The notes: generated from the sequence alone by a model not told the origin. A DNA stretch of 64,000 bases from Rhodobacterales bacterium (GCA_002746935.1 PDRW01000029.1:62001-126000), one strand, 5' to 3'. Counted from the stretch's first letter, positions 22,759 to 32,962 are shown. Numbers and translations are program-made.

Positions 22759-23370
22759 TCAGCCCGGCAGGTCGGCGGAGGGGATCACCGGAAAGAACCG
22801 CCCGCCCGACCAGAGCCCGAACCAGCGCGCGCCGGCGTGATCTTCGTGGGCGCAGAGATCGACCAGCCGGAAGAAGCTCTTGCGGTCGATCAGCGCCTCC
22901 AGCCCCGTGCGGATTTCGACATAGGGCGCGGGCTCGCCGCTCTCCGGGTCGCGCGCCACGCGCAGCGGATGGGTGGGCCCCGCGGTGGCGTGCTCACCGA
23001 GGCCGGTCTCGAAGCGCACCTCCTGCGCCCGGCCCGCGCCCTGCACCGAGAAATCCACCGCCACGAAGGGCGCGTCATCCACCCGGATGCGCACCTTCTC
23101 CACCGGGGTGACGAGGAAGTATTCATCGTCCTCGCGTTTTAGGATCGAGGCGAACAGCTTCACCAGTTCCACCCGCCCGATCGGCGTGCCGAGATAGAAC
23201 CAGGTGCCATCGCGGGCGATGCGGATGTCGAGATCGCCGCAGAAGGGCGGATCCCACAGATGCACCGGCGCCGGGCCCGGGGCGCGCCGCTTCCGCGCCG
23301 CCTGCCGCGCCGCTGCTGCCAGTCCCTCGGCGCTGGGGGCGGGATTCTTGCCGGCTCGTGGTTTTGTCAT
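22759..23370 (-). CDS. DUF1285 domain protein
   Basis: Conserved protein of 203 residues without assigned function. After a basic alanine-rich N-terminus come HLWDPPFCGDLDIRIARDG and WFYLGTPIGRVELVKLFASI, the hallmark of DUF1285, ending in WFGLWSGGRFFPV. No membrane segment. It is divergent from the moxR gene with only 56 bp between the two ATG codons, and in related genomes it is often found beside this MoxR operon, so a functional link is likely. Start chosen at 23370 with GAGG upstream; an ATG at 23388 is also in frame. Confidence 0.85.
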   Translation of the reverse strand: MTKPRAGKNPAPSAEGLAAAARQAARKRRAPGPAPVHLWDPPFCGDLDIRIARDGTWFYLGTPIGRVELVKLFASILKREDDEYFLVTPVEKVRIRVDDAPFVAVDFSVQGAGRAQEVRFETGLGEHATAGPTHPLRVARDPESGEPAPYVEIRTGLEALIDRKSFFRLVDLCAHEDHAGARWFGLWSGGRFFPVIPSADLPG

Positions 23371-23426
23371 TTGTGCCCCGCCTCGCATTGGCTTTTAATG
23401 GCACGAGTATTGCAAGGAGGCAGGCC

Positions 23427-24434
<1,008 letters not shown>

Positions 24435-24450
24435 CCATGGCCGTCGCGTC

Positions 24451-24505
24451 TCATTTTTCCTGGGTGAAATACTCCAGGGGGTCCGGGGGACAGCGCCTCC
24501 CGGCG
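24451..24505 (+). repeat. GC-rich 3'-end repeat, copy R4
   Basis: TTTTTCCTGGGTGAAATACT, CCAGGGGGTCCGGGGG, then ACAGCGCCTCCCGG. It starts 16 bp after the moxR stop and lies inside what is otherwise a tightly packed operon. Either it is an intercistronic RNA structure or it has been inserted. Confidence 0.8.
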
Positions 24506-24540
24506 CAGGCTCCAACAAGGCGCCTCCCGGTGCGGACCCC

Positions 24541-25401
24541 ATGACCGCCCTGCGTCCCCGCGCCGAAGCGCTTGCCGAACCGCTGCCGCCGCTGCTCGCC
24601 CGGGCGCGTCACCTTGCCGCTGGTGTGGTGCTTGGCGAACACGGCCGCCGCCGTCCGGGCGCGGGCGACGCCTTCTGGCAATTCCGTCCCGCCCGCCCCG
24701 GCGATCCCGCCCGCGCCATCGACTGGCGCCGCTCCGCCCGGTCCGACCAGCATTTCGTCCAGGAAAAGGAATGGCAGGCGGCGCAGGCGGTGATGTTCTG
24801 GGTCGACCGGGCGGGCTCGATGCAGTTTTCAAGCGGCGGCGGCGAGACCAAGGCCGACCGCGCCGCGCTGATCGCGCTGGCGGCGGCGGTGCTGCTGGTG
24901 GAGGGTGGCGAACGGGTCGGGCTCTCGGACAATCCCGGCGCGCCGGCGCGCGGGCGCCTCCAGCTCGAACGCATCGCCGCCGCGCTCGCTACCCGGGCCG
25001 ATGCCGATTACGGCGCCCCGGCCACCGCCACCCTGCCGAAAGCCTCACGCGCGGTGTTCCTGTCGGATTTCCTCGGCCCCCCCGAGCCGCTCGAGACCGC
25101 GCTTGCCACCGCCGCCGACCGGGGCGTGACCGGCGCGCTCATTCAGGTGCTCGACCCGGCGGAAGAGGCTTTCCCCTTCGCCGGCCGCACCCTGTTCCAC
25201 TCCCCCGGACACAGCATCCGTCACGAGACCCGCGCCGCCGAAGGGCTGCGCGCGCGCTATCTCGACCGGCTGGCCGCGCGCAAGGCAAGGCTCGCGGCCC
25301 TTGCCCGCGCCACCGGCTGGCAATTCCACATCCATCACAGCGACACCCCCCCGGCGGGCGCGCTGCTGTGGCTCTACCGGGCGCTGGAGGGGCGGATCTG
25401 A
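24541..25401 (+). CDS. DUF58 domain protein (VWA-like partner of MoxR)
   Basis: Cytoplasmic protein of 286 residues. The DUF58 core is GDAFWQFRPARPGDPARAIDWRRSARSD, followed by a VWA-like segment VMFWVDRAGSMQF. The MIDAS motif is normally D-x-S-x-S; here the first serine is alanine (DRAGS). The C-terminal half predicts a Rossmann-type fold (AVFLSDFLGPPEPL). Its stop TGA overlaps the ATG of the next gene by one base, so the two are translationally coupled. There is no clear ribosome site before its own ATG. Confidence 0.85.
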   Translation: MTALRPRAEALAEPLPPLLARARHLAAGVVLGEHGRRRPGAGDAFWQFRPARPGDPARAIDWRRSARSDQHFVQEKEWQAAQAVMFWVDRAGSMQFSSGGGETKADRAALIALAAAVLLVEGGERVGLSDNPGAPARGRLQLERIAAALATRADADYGAPATATLPKASRAVFLSDFLGPPEPLETALATAADRGVTGALIQVLDPAEEAFPFAGRTLFHSPGHSIRHETRAAEGLRARYLDRLAARKARLAALARATGWQFHIHHSDTPPAGALLWLYRALEGRI

Positions 25402-28199
25402 TGCTCATCCTCGGCCCCCTCGGTTTCACCGCGCCCTGGTTGCTCACGGCCCTTGCGGGCCTGCCGCTGCTCTGGTGGCTGCTGCGCGCGGTGCCGCCTG
25501 CCCCCGCCGCCCGGGTGTTTCCGGGCGTGACCCTGCTCCTCGGCCTCGAAGACCGTGAGACCCAGACCGACCGCACGCCCTGGTGGCTCCTGCTGCTGCG
25601 CCTGCTGGCGCTCGCGGCGATCATCCTCGGCTTCGCCGGGCCGGTGCTGAACCCGGAGACCGGCGCGCCGGGCCGGGGCCCGCTTCTGGTGCTGATCGAC
25701 GACAGCTGGGCCGCGGCCCCCGACTGGCGGGCCCGGCGCGGCGCCGGCGCGCGCGCGCTCGCCGAGGCCGCCAGCGCCGGACGCCCGACGATGCTGCTGC
25801 GGCCGTCCGCCGTGCCCACCGAGCCCCGCCTCGCCCTGCGCACCGCCAAAGACACCGCCGCCACGCTTGCAGGCCTCACCCCGGTGCCCTGGACAAGCGA
25901 CCACGCGGCGCTCCTGAGCTGGCTGGCCACACTCGACCAGAGCACCACATTCGACACGCTCTGGATCTCTGACGGGCTCGCCACCCCCGGCCGCGCCCCC
26001 CTTGCCCGCGCGCTGCAAGCCCGGGGCGGGCTTCGCGTGCTCGCCCCGCCCGGCCCCCGCTTCGCCCTCCGCCCGGCGCGGATCGAAGACGGGCTGGTGC
26101 ATGTCGAGGCTCTGCGCCTGCCCGGCGGTCCGCCGCAGGCGGTGGACCTCATCGGCCACGGGCCGGACCCCGCGGGCGTCGAACGCGAGCTGGTCCGGGT
26201 GACGCTGACCTTCGGGCCGGGCGAAACCGAAGCCCGGGCCGGGCTCTCCCTGCCGCCGGAGCTGCGCAACCGCATCACCCGTTTCGGGCTCGCGGATCCC
26301 GGTTCCGCAGGCACCGTGACCCTTGCCGACGATACGCTCAGGCGCCGCAAGGTGGCGCTGGTCGAGGCCGATGCGGGCCGTGAGGGGCTGGAGCTTCTGA
26401 GCCCGCTGCATTACCTGCGCGAGGCGCTGGTGCCAACCGCCGGGATCATCGAGGGGCCGCTGACCGATCTGCTCCCCGCGGCCCCGGATGTGGTGGTGCT
26501 CGCCGATGTCGCGCGGCTCGCGCCCGACACCGCCGACGCCCTTGCCACATGGGTGGCCGAAGGCGGGTTGCTGCTGCGGTTCGCCGGTCCCCGGCTCGCC
26601 GCCTCCGACACCGGACGCGGCACCGAAGACCCGCTTCTGCCGGTGCGGCTCCGGGCGGGCGGGCGCAGCGTCGGCGGCGCGATGAGTTGGGGCAGGCCCC
26701 GCGCGCTTGCTCCGTTCCCGGACAACTCGCCGTTCTACGGCCTTGCGGTGCCAAAGGATGTGACCGTCTCCGCGCAGGTGCTGGCCGAGCCCGGGCCGAT
26801 GCTGGCTGAGCGCACCATTGCCGCCCTTGCCGATGGTACGCCGCTGGTCACCCGCAAACCGCTGGGCGACGGACAGGTGGTGCTGTTCCACAGCTCGGCC
26901 AATGCCGAATGGTCCTCGCTGGCGCTCTCGGGGCTGTTCGTGCAGATGCTCGAACGGCTCGCGGTCTCCACCCGGGCGGGGCGCGCGGAGCGGGGCGATC
27001 TCACCGGCACCATCTGGCAGCCCGAACAATTGCTCGACGGTTTCGGCAAGCTGGAGGCCGCGGGCGAGGGGCCGGGTGTCGCCGGCGAGCGGCTCGCCGG
27101 CCCCCCGGGGCCAACACTGCCGCCGGGGCTTTACCGCGCCGAAGCCCGGGTGATCGCGGTCAACGCCGTGGGCGCCGAAACCGTGCTCGAAGCCGCCGCC
27201 TGGCCCCCCGGCGTGGTGCCCGAGTGGCAGGGCCAAAGCGCCGAACGCGACCTCTCCGGCTGGCTGTTCCTCGCCGCCATGGCGTTGCTTGGTGCCGACA
27301 TTCTTGCCGCCCTGTGGCTTACGGGGCGGCTCGCGCGGGGCCTTGCGGTGCTGCTGCTGGCCGTCAGCCTTGCCCAAAGTCCCGCGCCGGCCGGGGCCGA
27401 ACCTGCAACCGGCGGCGGCAGCGGACCCGCAACCGGCACGCCCGATCCCGCCACGCTTTCCGCCGCGCTCAACGTCACCCTCGCCCATGTGCTGACCGGC
27501 GACGCGTCGGTTGACGAGATCGCCCGCGCCGGTCTCACCGGGCTCACCGATCAGCTCTGGATGCGGTCTTCGGTCGAGGCGTCCGCCCCCGTCGGGCTCG
27601 ACCTCGAGACCGACGAGCTTTCCGCCTATCCGCTGATCTACTGGCCTGTCACCGAGGCCCAGCCCACGCCTTCCGCCGCCGCCTATGCCCGGCTCAACGC
27701 CTATCTGCGCGCCGGGGGGATGATCCTGTTCGACACCCGCGACGGTGATGTCGCGGGCTTCGGCTCCGGGGCGACCGCCGAAGGCGCGCGGCTGCAAAGC
27801 CTTGCGCGCCCGCTCGACATCCCGCCGCTGGAGCCCGTCCCCGGCGACCACGTGCTGACCCGCAGCTTCTATCTGCTGTCCGACTTTCCCGGCCGCTTCA
27901 CCGGTGATGCCTGGGTCGAGGCGGCACCGGCGGATGCGGAACGCGCCGAGGGCATGCCGTTTCGCAATCTCAACGATGGTGTGAGCCCGGTGGTGATCGG
28001 CGGCAACGACTGGGCGGGCGCCTGGGCGGTGGATGCGACCGGCCGCCCGCTGTTGCCGGTGGGCCGCGGGGTTGCCGGGGAGCGGCAACGCGAAATTGCC
28101 TACCGTTTCGGGATCAATCTGGTGATGCATGTGCTGACCGGCAACTACAAATCCGATCAGGTCCATGTGCCTGCGCTGCTCGAAAGGCTGGGCCAATGA
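25401..28199 (+). CDS. DUF4159 domain membrane protein with BatA-like N-terminus
   Basis: Large protein of 932 residues. The N-terminus has two membrane helices of the BatA/aerotolerance type (about residues 8-28 and 58-76), then a degenerate VWA-like domain starting LLVLIDDSWAAAPDW. A further hydrophobic pair lies near residues 620-665, and a C-terminal DUF4159 domain (about 690-925) contains YPLIYWPVTEAQPTPS, MILFDTRDGD and RLGQ at the end. Topology suggests a large periplasmic or cytoplasmic region between helices. A linker repeats the motif PATG. The gene overlaps DUF58 by one base and the next gene by four. Confidence 0.85.
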   Translation: MLILGPLGFTAPWLLTALAGLPLLWWLLRAVPPAPAARVFPGVTLLLGLEDRETQTDRTPWWLLLLRLLALAAIILGFAGPVLNPETGAPGRGPLLVLIDDSWAAAPDWRARRGAGARALAEAASAGRPTMLLRPSAVPTEPRLALRTAKDTAATLAGLTPVPWTSDHAALLSWLATLDQSTTFDTLWISDGLATPGRAPLARALQARGGLRVLAPPGPRFALRPARIEDGLVHVEALRLPGGPPQAVDLIGHGPDPAGVERELVRVTLTFGPGETEARAGLSLPPELRNRITRFGLADPGSAGTVTLADDTLRRRKVALVEADAGREGLELLSPLHYLREALVPTAGIIEGPLTDLLPAAPDVVVLADVARLAPDTADALATWVAEGGLLLRFAGPRLAASDTGRGTEDPLLPVRLRAGGRSVGGAMSWGRPRALAPFPDNSPFYGLAVPKDVTVSAQVLAEPGPMLAERTIAALADGTPLVTRKPLGDGQVVLFHSSANAEWSSLALSGLFVQMLERLAVSTRAGRAERGDLTGTIWQPEQLLDGFGKLEAAGEGPGVAGERLAGPPGPTLPPGLYRAEARVIAVNAVGAETVLEAAAWPPGVVPEWQGQSAERDLSGWLFLAAMALLGADILAALWLTGRLARGLAVLLLAVSLAQSPAPAGAEPATGGGSGPATGTPDPATLSAALNVTLAHVLTGDASVDEIARAGLTGLTDQLWMRSSVEASAPVGLDLETDELSAYPLIYWPVTEAQPTPSAAAYARLNAYLRAGGMILFDTRDGDVAGFGSGATAEGARLQSLARPLDIPPLEPVPGDHVLTRSFYLLSDFPGRFTGDAWVEAAPADAERAEGMPFRNLNDGVSPVVIGGNDWAGAWAVDATGRPLLPVGRGVAGERQREIAYRFGINLVMHVLTGNYKSDQVHVPALLERLGQ

Positions 28200-30343
28200 A
28201 CGCGGCAACGGTGGTATTTGCGCCGCTTCTGCCCTGGCCGGTGGTGTGGACGGCGGCGGGGATTTTTGCCACCCTCACCGCATTGGCGCTGTGGCGCGGG
28301 CTTTCCGGCTGGGCCTTGCGCGGGCTGGCGGGGGCGGCGCTGGTGCTGGCGCTCGCGGGCCCGGGGCTTCAGCAGGAAGAGCGCAGCCCGCTGGCCGACA
28401 TCCTGCTGGCGCTGGTGGACGAAAGCGCGAGCCAGGGGCTGGGAGACCGCGCCGCCCGGAGCGAGGCCGCACTCGCCGCGCTGGCGCGCGCCGCCGCCGC
28501 CCGTGGCCTCGAGTTCAGGACTGCCCGCATCGGTGATGGTGCAGACAATCGCGGCACCCTGGCGCTCACCGCACTGTCCGAGGCGCTGGCCGATCTGCCC
28601 CAGGGCCGTGTGGCGGCGATGGTGCTGATCTCCGACGGACAGGTGCACGACCCCGAAGCGGCTCCCGGCCTTCCCGCGCCGCTGCATCTGCTGCGTACCG
28701 GGCGGGCCGGCGACTGGGATCGCCGGATCCACATCATCGCCGCCCCGGCCTTTGCCATCATCGGCGAGAAACAGGAGATCGTGCTCAGCGTCGAAGACCT
28801 CGGCGCCGCCCCGGGCGACACGCAGGTGACGCTGGAGATTTCCATCGACGGCGATGCCCCGACCCGGCACGAGGTGCCCATCGGCCACGGCCTCAAGCTG
28901 CCGGTCACCCTGACCCACGGCGGCCAGAACGTGGTGCAGTTCAGCGTGCCCGAAGCCGAAGGCGAGCTGACCGGGCGCAACAATGCCGTGGCGGTCAGCA
29001 TCAACGGTGTCCGCGACCGGCTGCGGGTGCTGCTGGTGAGCGGTGTGCCCCATCCCGGCACCCGCACCTGGCGCAACCTGCTCAAATCCGACAGCGCCGT
29101 CGATCTGGTGCATTTCACCATCCTGCGTCCGCCCGAGAAGCAGGACGGCGTGCCGGTCAGCGAGCTCAGCCTGATCGCCTTTCCGACCCGGGAGTTGTTT
29201 CTCGAAAAGATCGACGAGTTCGACCTGATCATCTTCGACCGCTTCATGCTGCGCGGCATCCTGCCGGGGAGCTATCTGGCTTCGGTGCGCGACTACATCG
29301 GGCGCGGCGGCGCGGTGCTGGTTTCGGCAGGGCCGGATTACGCCGGGGTCCAGAGCCTTGCCCGCTCACCGCTCGGCGAGGCGTTGCCGGGCCATGTCAC
29401 CGCGCGGCTGATCGAGACGCCTTTCACCCCGGAGGTCACACCGCTTGGCCAGCGCCACCCGGTCACCCGGGGGCTCGAAAGCCATGCGCCCGACCAGGGC
29501 TGGGGCCGCTGGCTCAGGCAGGTTGAAATCGACATGGGGGCCGGGGGGGCCGGGGGGGCCGGGAGCGGGGCCGAAAGCGGCACGGTGGCGATGACCGGCG
29601 CCGAAGGCGCGCCGCTGCTGGTGCTCGACCGGGTGGGCGAGGGCCGGGTGGCACTGCTCACCTCCGACCACCCCTGGCTGTGGTCGCGTGGTTACGAAGG
29701 CGGCGGGCCGCAGCTCGAACTGCTGCGCCGGGTGGCGCATTGGGCGATGAAGGAGCCGGAGCTGGAGGAAGAGGCGCTGACCGCAACCGCCGAAGGCACG
29801 CGGATGACCATCACCCGGCAGAGCCTCGCTACCGGCCCGCGCGAGGTGACGGTGACCGCCCCCGACGGCAGCGAAACCGTTCTGCCCATGCAGGAGGTGG
29901 CGCCGGGGCTCTACCAGGCAGAACATGATGCGCCCGCAATGGGGCTTTACCGGCTCCGCGAAGGCGAAACCGAAACGGTGGTGGCGCTGGGCCCCGCGAG
30001 CCCGCGCGAGTTCGAAGACACCATCGCCACCAGCGCGCTCCTGGAACCGCTGATGGCGGAAAGGTCCGGCGGCGCGGTGGCGCTGGAAGAGGGCATGCCC
30101 GCGCTGCGCCCGGTGCGCCCCGGTCGGGTGGCCGCAGGGCGCGGCTGGATCGGCTACACGCCGCGCGGGGCCTATACCGTCGAAGCTGTCAGCATCGCGC
30201 CACTGGCCCCGCCGGGGCTGATGCTGCTGATCGCCGCGGGGCTTGCGGTGCTTGCCTGGCTGATCGAGGGCCGGGGCAGACGGTTCGGCGGCCTGGCCCG
30301 CCTTGCGCGCGAAGACGCGCCTCCAGGCTCCGGCGCTCCCTGA
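28196..30343 (+). CDS. Membrane protein with VWA and GATase-like domains, MoxR operon
   Basis: Protein of 715 residues of unknown function. Two N-terminal helices (about 12-30 and 36-57) are followed by a VWA-like domain with a complete MIDAS motif DESAS in LLALVDESASQGL. The middle contains a glutamine-amidotransferase-like fold (DRLRVLLVSGVPHPGTRTW; GGAVLVSAGPDYAG) without an evident catalytic triad. One helix near residues 665-685 closes the protein, giving a large exposed domain. A GGAGGAGG tract near residue 450 comes from a 9-bp tandem repeat. ATGA overlap with the preceding gene shows coupling. The operon probably forms a membrane-bound MoxR partner complex. Confidence 0.78.
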   Translation: MNAATVVFAPLLPWPVVWTAAGIFATLTALALWRGLSGWALRGLAGAALVLALAGPGLQQEERSPLADILLALVDESASQGLGDRAARSEAALAALARAAAARGLEFRTARIGDGADNRGTLALTALSEALADLPQGRVAAMVLISDGQVHDPEAAPGLPAPLHLLRTGRAGDWDRRIHIIAAPAFAIIGEKQEIVLSVEDLGAAPGDTQVTLEISIDGDAPTRHEVPIGHGLKLPVTLTHGGQNVVQFSVPEAEGELTGRNNAVAVSINGVRDRLRVLLVSGVPHPGTRTWRNLLKSDSAVDLVHFTILRPPEKQDGVPVSELSLIAFPTRELFLEKIDEFDLIIFDRFMLRGILPGSYLASVRDYIGRGGAVLVSAGPDYAGVQSLARSPLGEALPGHVTARLIETPFTPEVTPLGQRHPVTRGLESHAPDQGWGRWLRQVEIDMGAGGAGGAGSGAESGTVAMTGAEGAPLLVLDRVGEGRVALLTSDHPWLWSRGYEGGGPQLELLRRVAHWAMKEPELEEEALTATAEGTRMTITRQSLATGPREVTVTAPDGSETVLPMQEVAPGLYQAEHDAPAMGLYRLREGETETVVALGPASPREFEDTIATSALLEPLMAERSGGAVALEEGMPALRPVRPGRVAAGRGWIGYTPRGAYTVEAVSIAPLAPPGLMLLIAAGLAVLAWLIEGRGRRFGGLARLAREDAPPGSGAP
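29536..29562 (+). repeat. Three 9-bp tandem repeats inside a gene
   Basis: Three copies of GGGGGGGCC (the first slightly different at its left edge), in frame, encoding alternating Gly and Ala residues in a linker of the membrane protein. Repeat number could vary without breaking the frame. Confidence 0.6.
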
Positions 30344-30512
30344 TGGCCCCGGGGCGCGCGTCCGACCGGGCTGGCCGCCCGGAACCGAGCCCCGGAAAGG
30401 CGCGCGCCGGGGCGGAACACCCGACGGCCACCCGCGCAACAGCCACCCGGGTGGGCCAGCACCCCACCCGAAGGCCGGCATGACCAGACCCGTCTTCCGG
30501 TAGCCCTCTCGC

Positions 30513-30596
30513 CCGGAATTCCAGACCAATGCCGGCCGCGCTGTAGAGTTGCCCCGCGCAAATCCGCCCTGGTTTTGCGTATTTCAACATGTGAAA
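30513..30596. repeat. Palindromic dispersed repeat, decayed copy d, with trailing hairpin
   Basis: CCGGAATTCCAGACC followed by AATGCCGG at 30513-30535 differs at about four positions from the intact unit. At 30582-30596 lies TTTCA ACATG TGAAA followed by ACAAAAGG. The same order, unit then about 50 bp then a related hairpin, is seen at 44028-44168. Confidence 0.5.
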
Positions 30597-30647
30597 ACAA
30601 AAGGATAGGGCAGGGGGCGTGACCGCGAACGAGCGTGGGCGTGCTCC

Positions 30648-30743
30648 AGCGTTTGACGAAATACCTCACACAAAGCACCACCTGACACTTTGAAACCCAT
30701 GGTCTCAGGCAGCGTCAGGTGAGCCAGGTTTTCGCATGACGCT
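30648..30743. repeat. 100-bp element with inverted ends, copy B
   Basis: Begins AGCGTTTGACGAAATACCT and ends CCAGGTTTTCGCATGACGCT. Shares with copy A the blocks TGACGAAAT, ACAAAG, CCTGAC, TCAGGCAGCG and CAGGTTTTCG in the same order and spacing. It also contains an internal pair CACCTGAC / GTCAGGTG that can form a stem. Confidence 0.7.
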
Positions 30744-30947
30744 CTCGTTCACATGCAGGCAGCGTACGCCCCCCTTTGGTTCTCATGTTGCAAGGCGCAA
30801 GGCCGGTGCCGAAGGCGCCCTTCGCCGGTTCTCAGGAGAACAACCCAGGACAAACGCGTCCCGCTTTCGGCGGCGGTCGTTCCCGGAGGGGTCCGGTTGC
30901 GATTCTGGTGCGATTCTGGCCGCTGAAGCATGTCGGTAAACAGGGAA

Positions 30948-31022
30948 TGGTGCCCGGGGGCGGAATCGAACCACCGACACGAGGATTTTCAGTCCACTGC
31001 TCTACCCCTGAGCTACCCGGGC
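30948..31022 (-). tRNA. tRNA-Phe (anticodon GAA)
   Basis: Full cloverleaf of 75 nt with encoded CCA: acceptor GCCCGGG / CCCGGGC, T-arm GGTGG-TTCGATT-CCGCC, anticodon loop CUGAAAA with GAA. The anticodon stem GUGGA / UCCUC contains a U-U mismatch at pair 28-42. It lies at the end of the yacG operon on the same strand, its usual place in this group. Confidence 0.93.
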
Positions 31023-31054
31023 ACGGGTGAACGCTCCAGCGTTCGGGTGGGCGT

Positions 31055-31083
31055 GTTCTAGTGGGGGGAGCGGCGGCTGTCCA
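31055..31083 (-). promoter_or_regulatory. Sigma-70-like promoter of tRNA-Phe
   Basis: On the minus strand TGGACA (31078-31083) and TAGAAC (31055-31060) separated by exactly 17 bp, about 33 bp before the tRNA. A small inverted repeat AACGCTGGAGCGTT lies in between. Confidence 0.6.
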
Positions 31084-31158
31084 GAGGGAAAATGCCGGCG
31101 GACTCCCAAGGAATTGCCGGGGATTGGCCGCCGCACTGAGGAACGCTCCCCGGCCGTA

Positions 31159-31341
31159 TCAATTCGAACGGCTGGTCTGGCGGGCGAGCGCGTCGGCGGC
31201 CTCCTGAAGCTCTTCCGGGGCGTCGGCGGGGGTGGCATAGGTGCCGTTCAGCCAGCGGCCGAGGTCGATATCGGCGCAGCGTTTCGAGCAGAAGGGGCGG
31301 AAGCGGTGGGCGGTCTTCCTGCCGCAGATCGGACAAGTCAT
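31159..31341 (-). CDS. yacG: DNA gyrase inhibitor YacG, zinc-binding
   Basis: Short zinc protein of 60 residues. The zinc ligands are CPICGRKT and FCSKRCADIDLGRWLNG, the standard YacG pattern C-x2-C / C-x3-C. YacG binds GyrB in E. coli and blocks DNA binding. Its ATG overlaps the stop of the RNase E/G gene (ATGA). Last protein gene of the infA–maf–RNase–yacG operon. Confidence 0.93.
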   Translation of the reverse strand: MTCPICGRKTAHRFRPFCSKRCADIDLGRWLNGTYATPADAPEELQEAADALARQTSRSN

Positions 31342-32366
31342 GTGGCCAGTTCCAGCGGCCGGCGTTCGCGTTTGCGTTGCAGCTCGAAAAGCCCAAGGCC
31401 GGTCCAGCCCACGAGCGCGGTTTCCACCGGATCGGCGCGGAAGGCGGCACGGAGGGCCTGTTCGAGGGCGCGGCGGTCCTTCTTCGGCATCGGCGCGAAA
31501 TCCACCACCACCTGACCGCCGAGACCGCGGCAGCGAAGCTGGCGCGCAAGGTCGCGGGCGAGGGCCAGATTGGCCTTGAGCCCGGCGGCGGGCGTGGTGT
31601 CGGGGCCGGTGTTGACGTCGACCGCCACCAGCGCGCGGGTGGGTTCGATGAAGGCGGAGGCGCCGCCGGGGAGCGGCAGCCGCGCCTGCCGGAGCGCGGC
31701 GATCATCCCGTCGATCCCGTGGTCGGCGAAACTGCCCGGGGCCTCGGCAAGCAGATCCGGCGCCGGCCAGTCGCGCCACGCCAGCTCATGGGCGTCGGGC
31801 CCGTCAACCAGCAGTTCCGGCGTCTTGCCCTCTGCATCGCCGAGCACCGCCGCCGCGAGGTCGCGCATGGCGGCGATGTCATCCGCCACCGCCTCGGCAT
31901 CGGCCGCTGCGGCCTCGGAGCGCAGGATCAGCCCGGGCGGATCCGCGCCCAGCACATCCCGGGCGATCTCCCTGAGACGCACCCGTGTTTCCTCGTCGCG
32001 GATCCGCCGCGAAAGGTTCACCCCCGGGGCGCCCGGGGTGACGATCGCGTAGCGGGATTTGAACAGCACCCTTTCGGTGACCGGCACCGCCTTGCCATCC
32101 TCGGCCCAGCCGGTGATCTGCACCAGCAGCGCCTGGCCCGGCTTCAGGCCCCGGGCGCCGCGCAGGAAACCCGCTCCCCATGGCAGGCGGACGAACATGC
32201 CCCCCTGGCCTTTCACCGGCCGGTCGCAGATCGCCCGGCAGATGGCCCCGGGACGCGGCACATCGCCTTCCGGGTCGATCAGCAGATCGTCGAGCCGGCC
32301 GTCGACCAGCCGTGCCGCGGCCTTGCGGCCGGACAGCACATCAAGGGCGATGACGCTGCCCTTCAT
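31338..32366 (-). CDS. Ribonuclease E/G family protein, short form
   Basis: Endoribonuclease-like protein of 342 residues, much shorter than RNase E and somewhat shorter than RNase G. An S1-like part ([16 protein letters not shown]) precedes the catalytic region; the two metal-binding aspartates are in VAVDVNTG and VVVDFAPM. The Zn-link C-P-x-C motif and the degradosome scaffold are absent. This small form is always near maf and yacG in Rhodobacterales; whether it is an active nuclease is not known. Four-base overlaps link it to maf and yacG. Confidence 0.85.
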   Translation of the reverse strand: MKGSVIALDVLSGRKAAARLVDGRLDDLLIDPEGDVPRPGAICRAICDRPVKGQGGMFVRLPWGAGFLRGARGLKPGQALLVQITGWAEDGKAVPVTERVLFKSRYAIVTPGAPGVNLSRRIRDEETRVRLREIARDVLGADPPGLILRSEAAAADAEAVADDIAAMRDLAAAVLGDAEGKTPELLVDGPDAHELAWRDWPAPDLLAEAPGSFADHGIDGMIAALRQARLPLPGGASAFIEPTRALVAVDVNTGPDTTPAAGLKANLALARDLARQLRCRGLGGQVVVDFAPMPKKDRRALEQALRAAFRADPVETALVGWTGLGLFELQRKRERRPLELAT

Positions 32367-32962
32367 CCCCAGCCCCTGCAGACCGGATAGCCGGCGGCTT
32401 CGAGCAGGGCTGCGGTTTCGGCCACGGGAAGACCCATGACCCCGGTATAGCTGCCCTGAATCCACGGGATGAAGGCCCCCGCCGGTCCCTGAATGGCATA
32501 GCCGCCGGCCTTGCCCTTCCAGTCGCCGGAGGCGAGATAGGCGTTGACCTCCACATCCGACAGCCGCTTCATCCGGACGGTGGTGATCACGTCGCGGGTA
32601 AAAACCCGGTCGGCATTGCGCACCGCCACCGAGGTGATGACCCGGTGCCGCCGTCCCGACAGCGCATGCAGGAAGGCGGCCGCTTCGCTGGCATCGGCGG
32701 GTTTGCCCATGATCCGGCGGCCGAGCGCCACGGTGGTATCGGCTGAGAGCGCGATCTCACCGGGGGCGAGGCGCATCGCCTCCGCCTTGGCCGCGGCGAT
32801 CCGGTGGCAATAGGCGCGCGGCAGCTCTCCGGGGCGCGGGGTCTCGTCTACCTCCGGCGGGCGGACCTCCGCCGGGGTAATGCCAAGCGTCAAAAGCAGC
32901 TCGGCCCGCCGGGGCGAGCCGGAGCCGAGGATCAGACGCGGGGTGCTGCCCCCCTCAGCCAT
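32363..32962 (-). CDS. maf: Maf-family nucleoside triphosphate pyrophosphatase
   Basis: House-cleaning pyrophosphatase of 199 residues acting on non-canonical or modified NTPs. The three Maf motifs are [11 protein letters not shown] at the N-terminus, [11 protein letters not shown] with the catalytic aspartate, and [18 protein letters not shown]. Its ATG follows the infA stop with no gap. Confidence 0.93.
   Translation of the reverse strand: MAEGGSTPRLILGSGSPRRAELLLTLGITPAEVRPPEVDETPRPGELPRAYCHRIAAAKAEAMRLAPGEIALSADTTVALGRRIMGKPADASEAAAFLHALSGRRHRVITSVAVRNADRVFTRDVITTVRMKRLSDVEVNAYLASGDWKGKAGGYAIQGPAGAFIPWIQGSYTGVMGLPVAETAALLEAAGYPVCRGWG

Larger units (their letters stand above)
30344..30947. 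other. Intergenic region with decayed palindrome, hairpin and 100-bp element
   Basis: About 600 bp between the MoxR operon and tRNA-Phe. I find a decayed copy of the palindromic repeat at 30513-30535, the hairpin TTTCA-ACATG-TGAAA at 30582-30596, and copy B of the 100-bp element at 30648-30743. No convincing gene. Confidence 0.5.
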
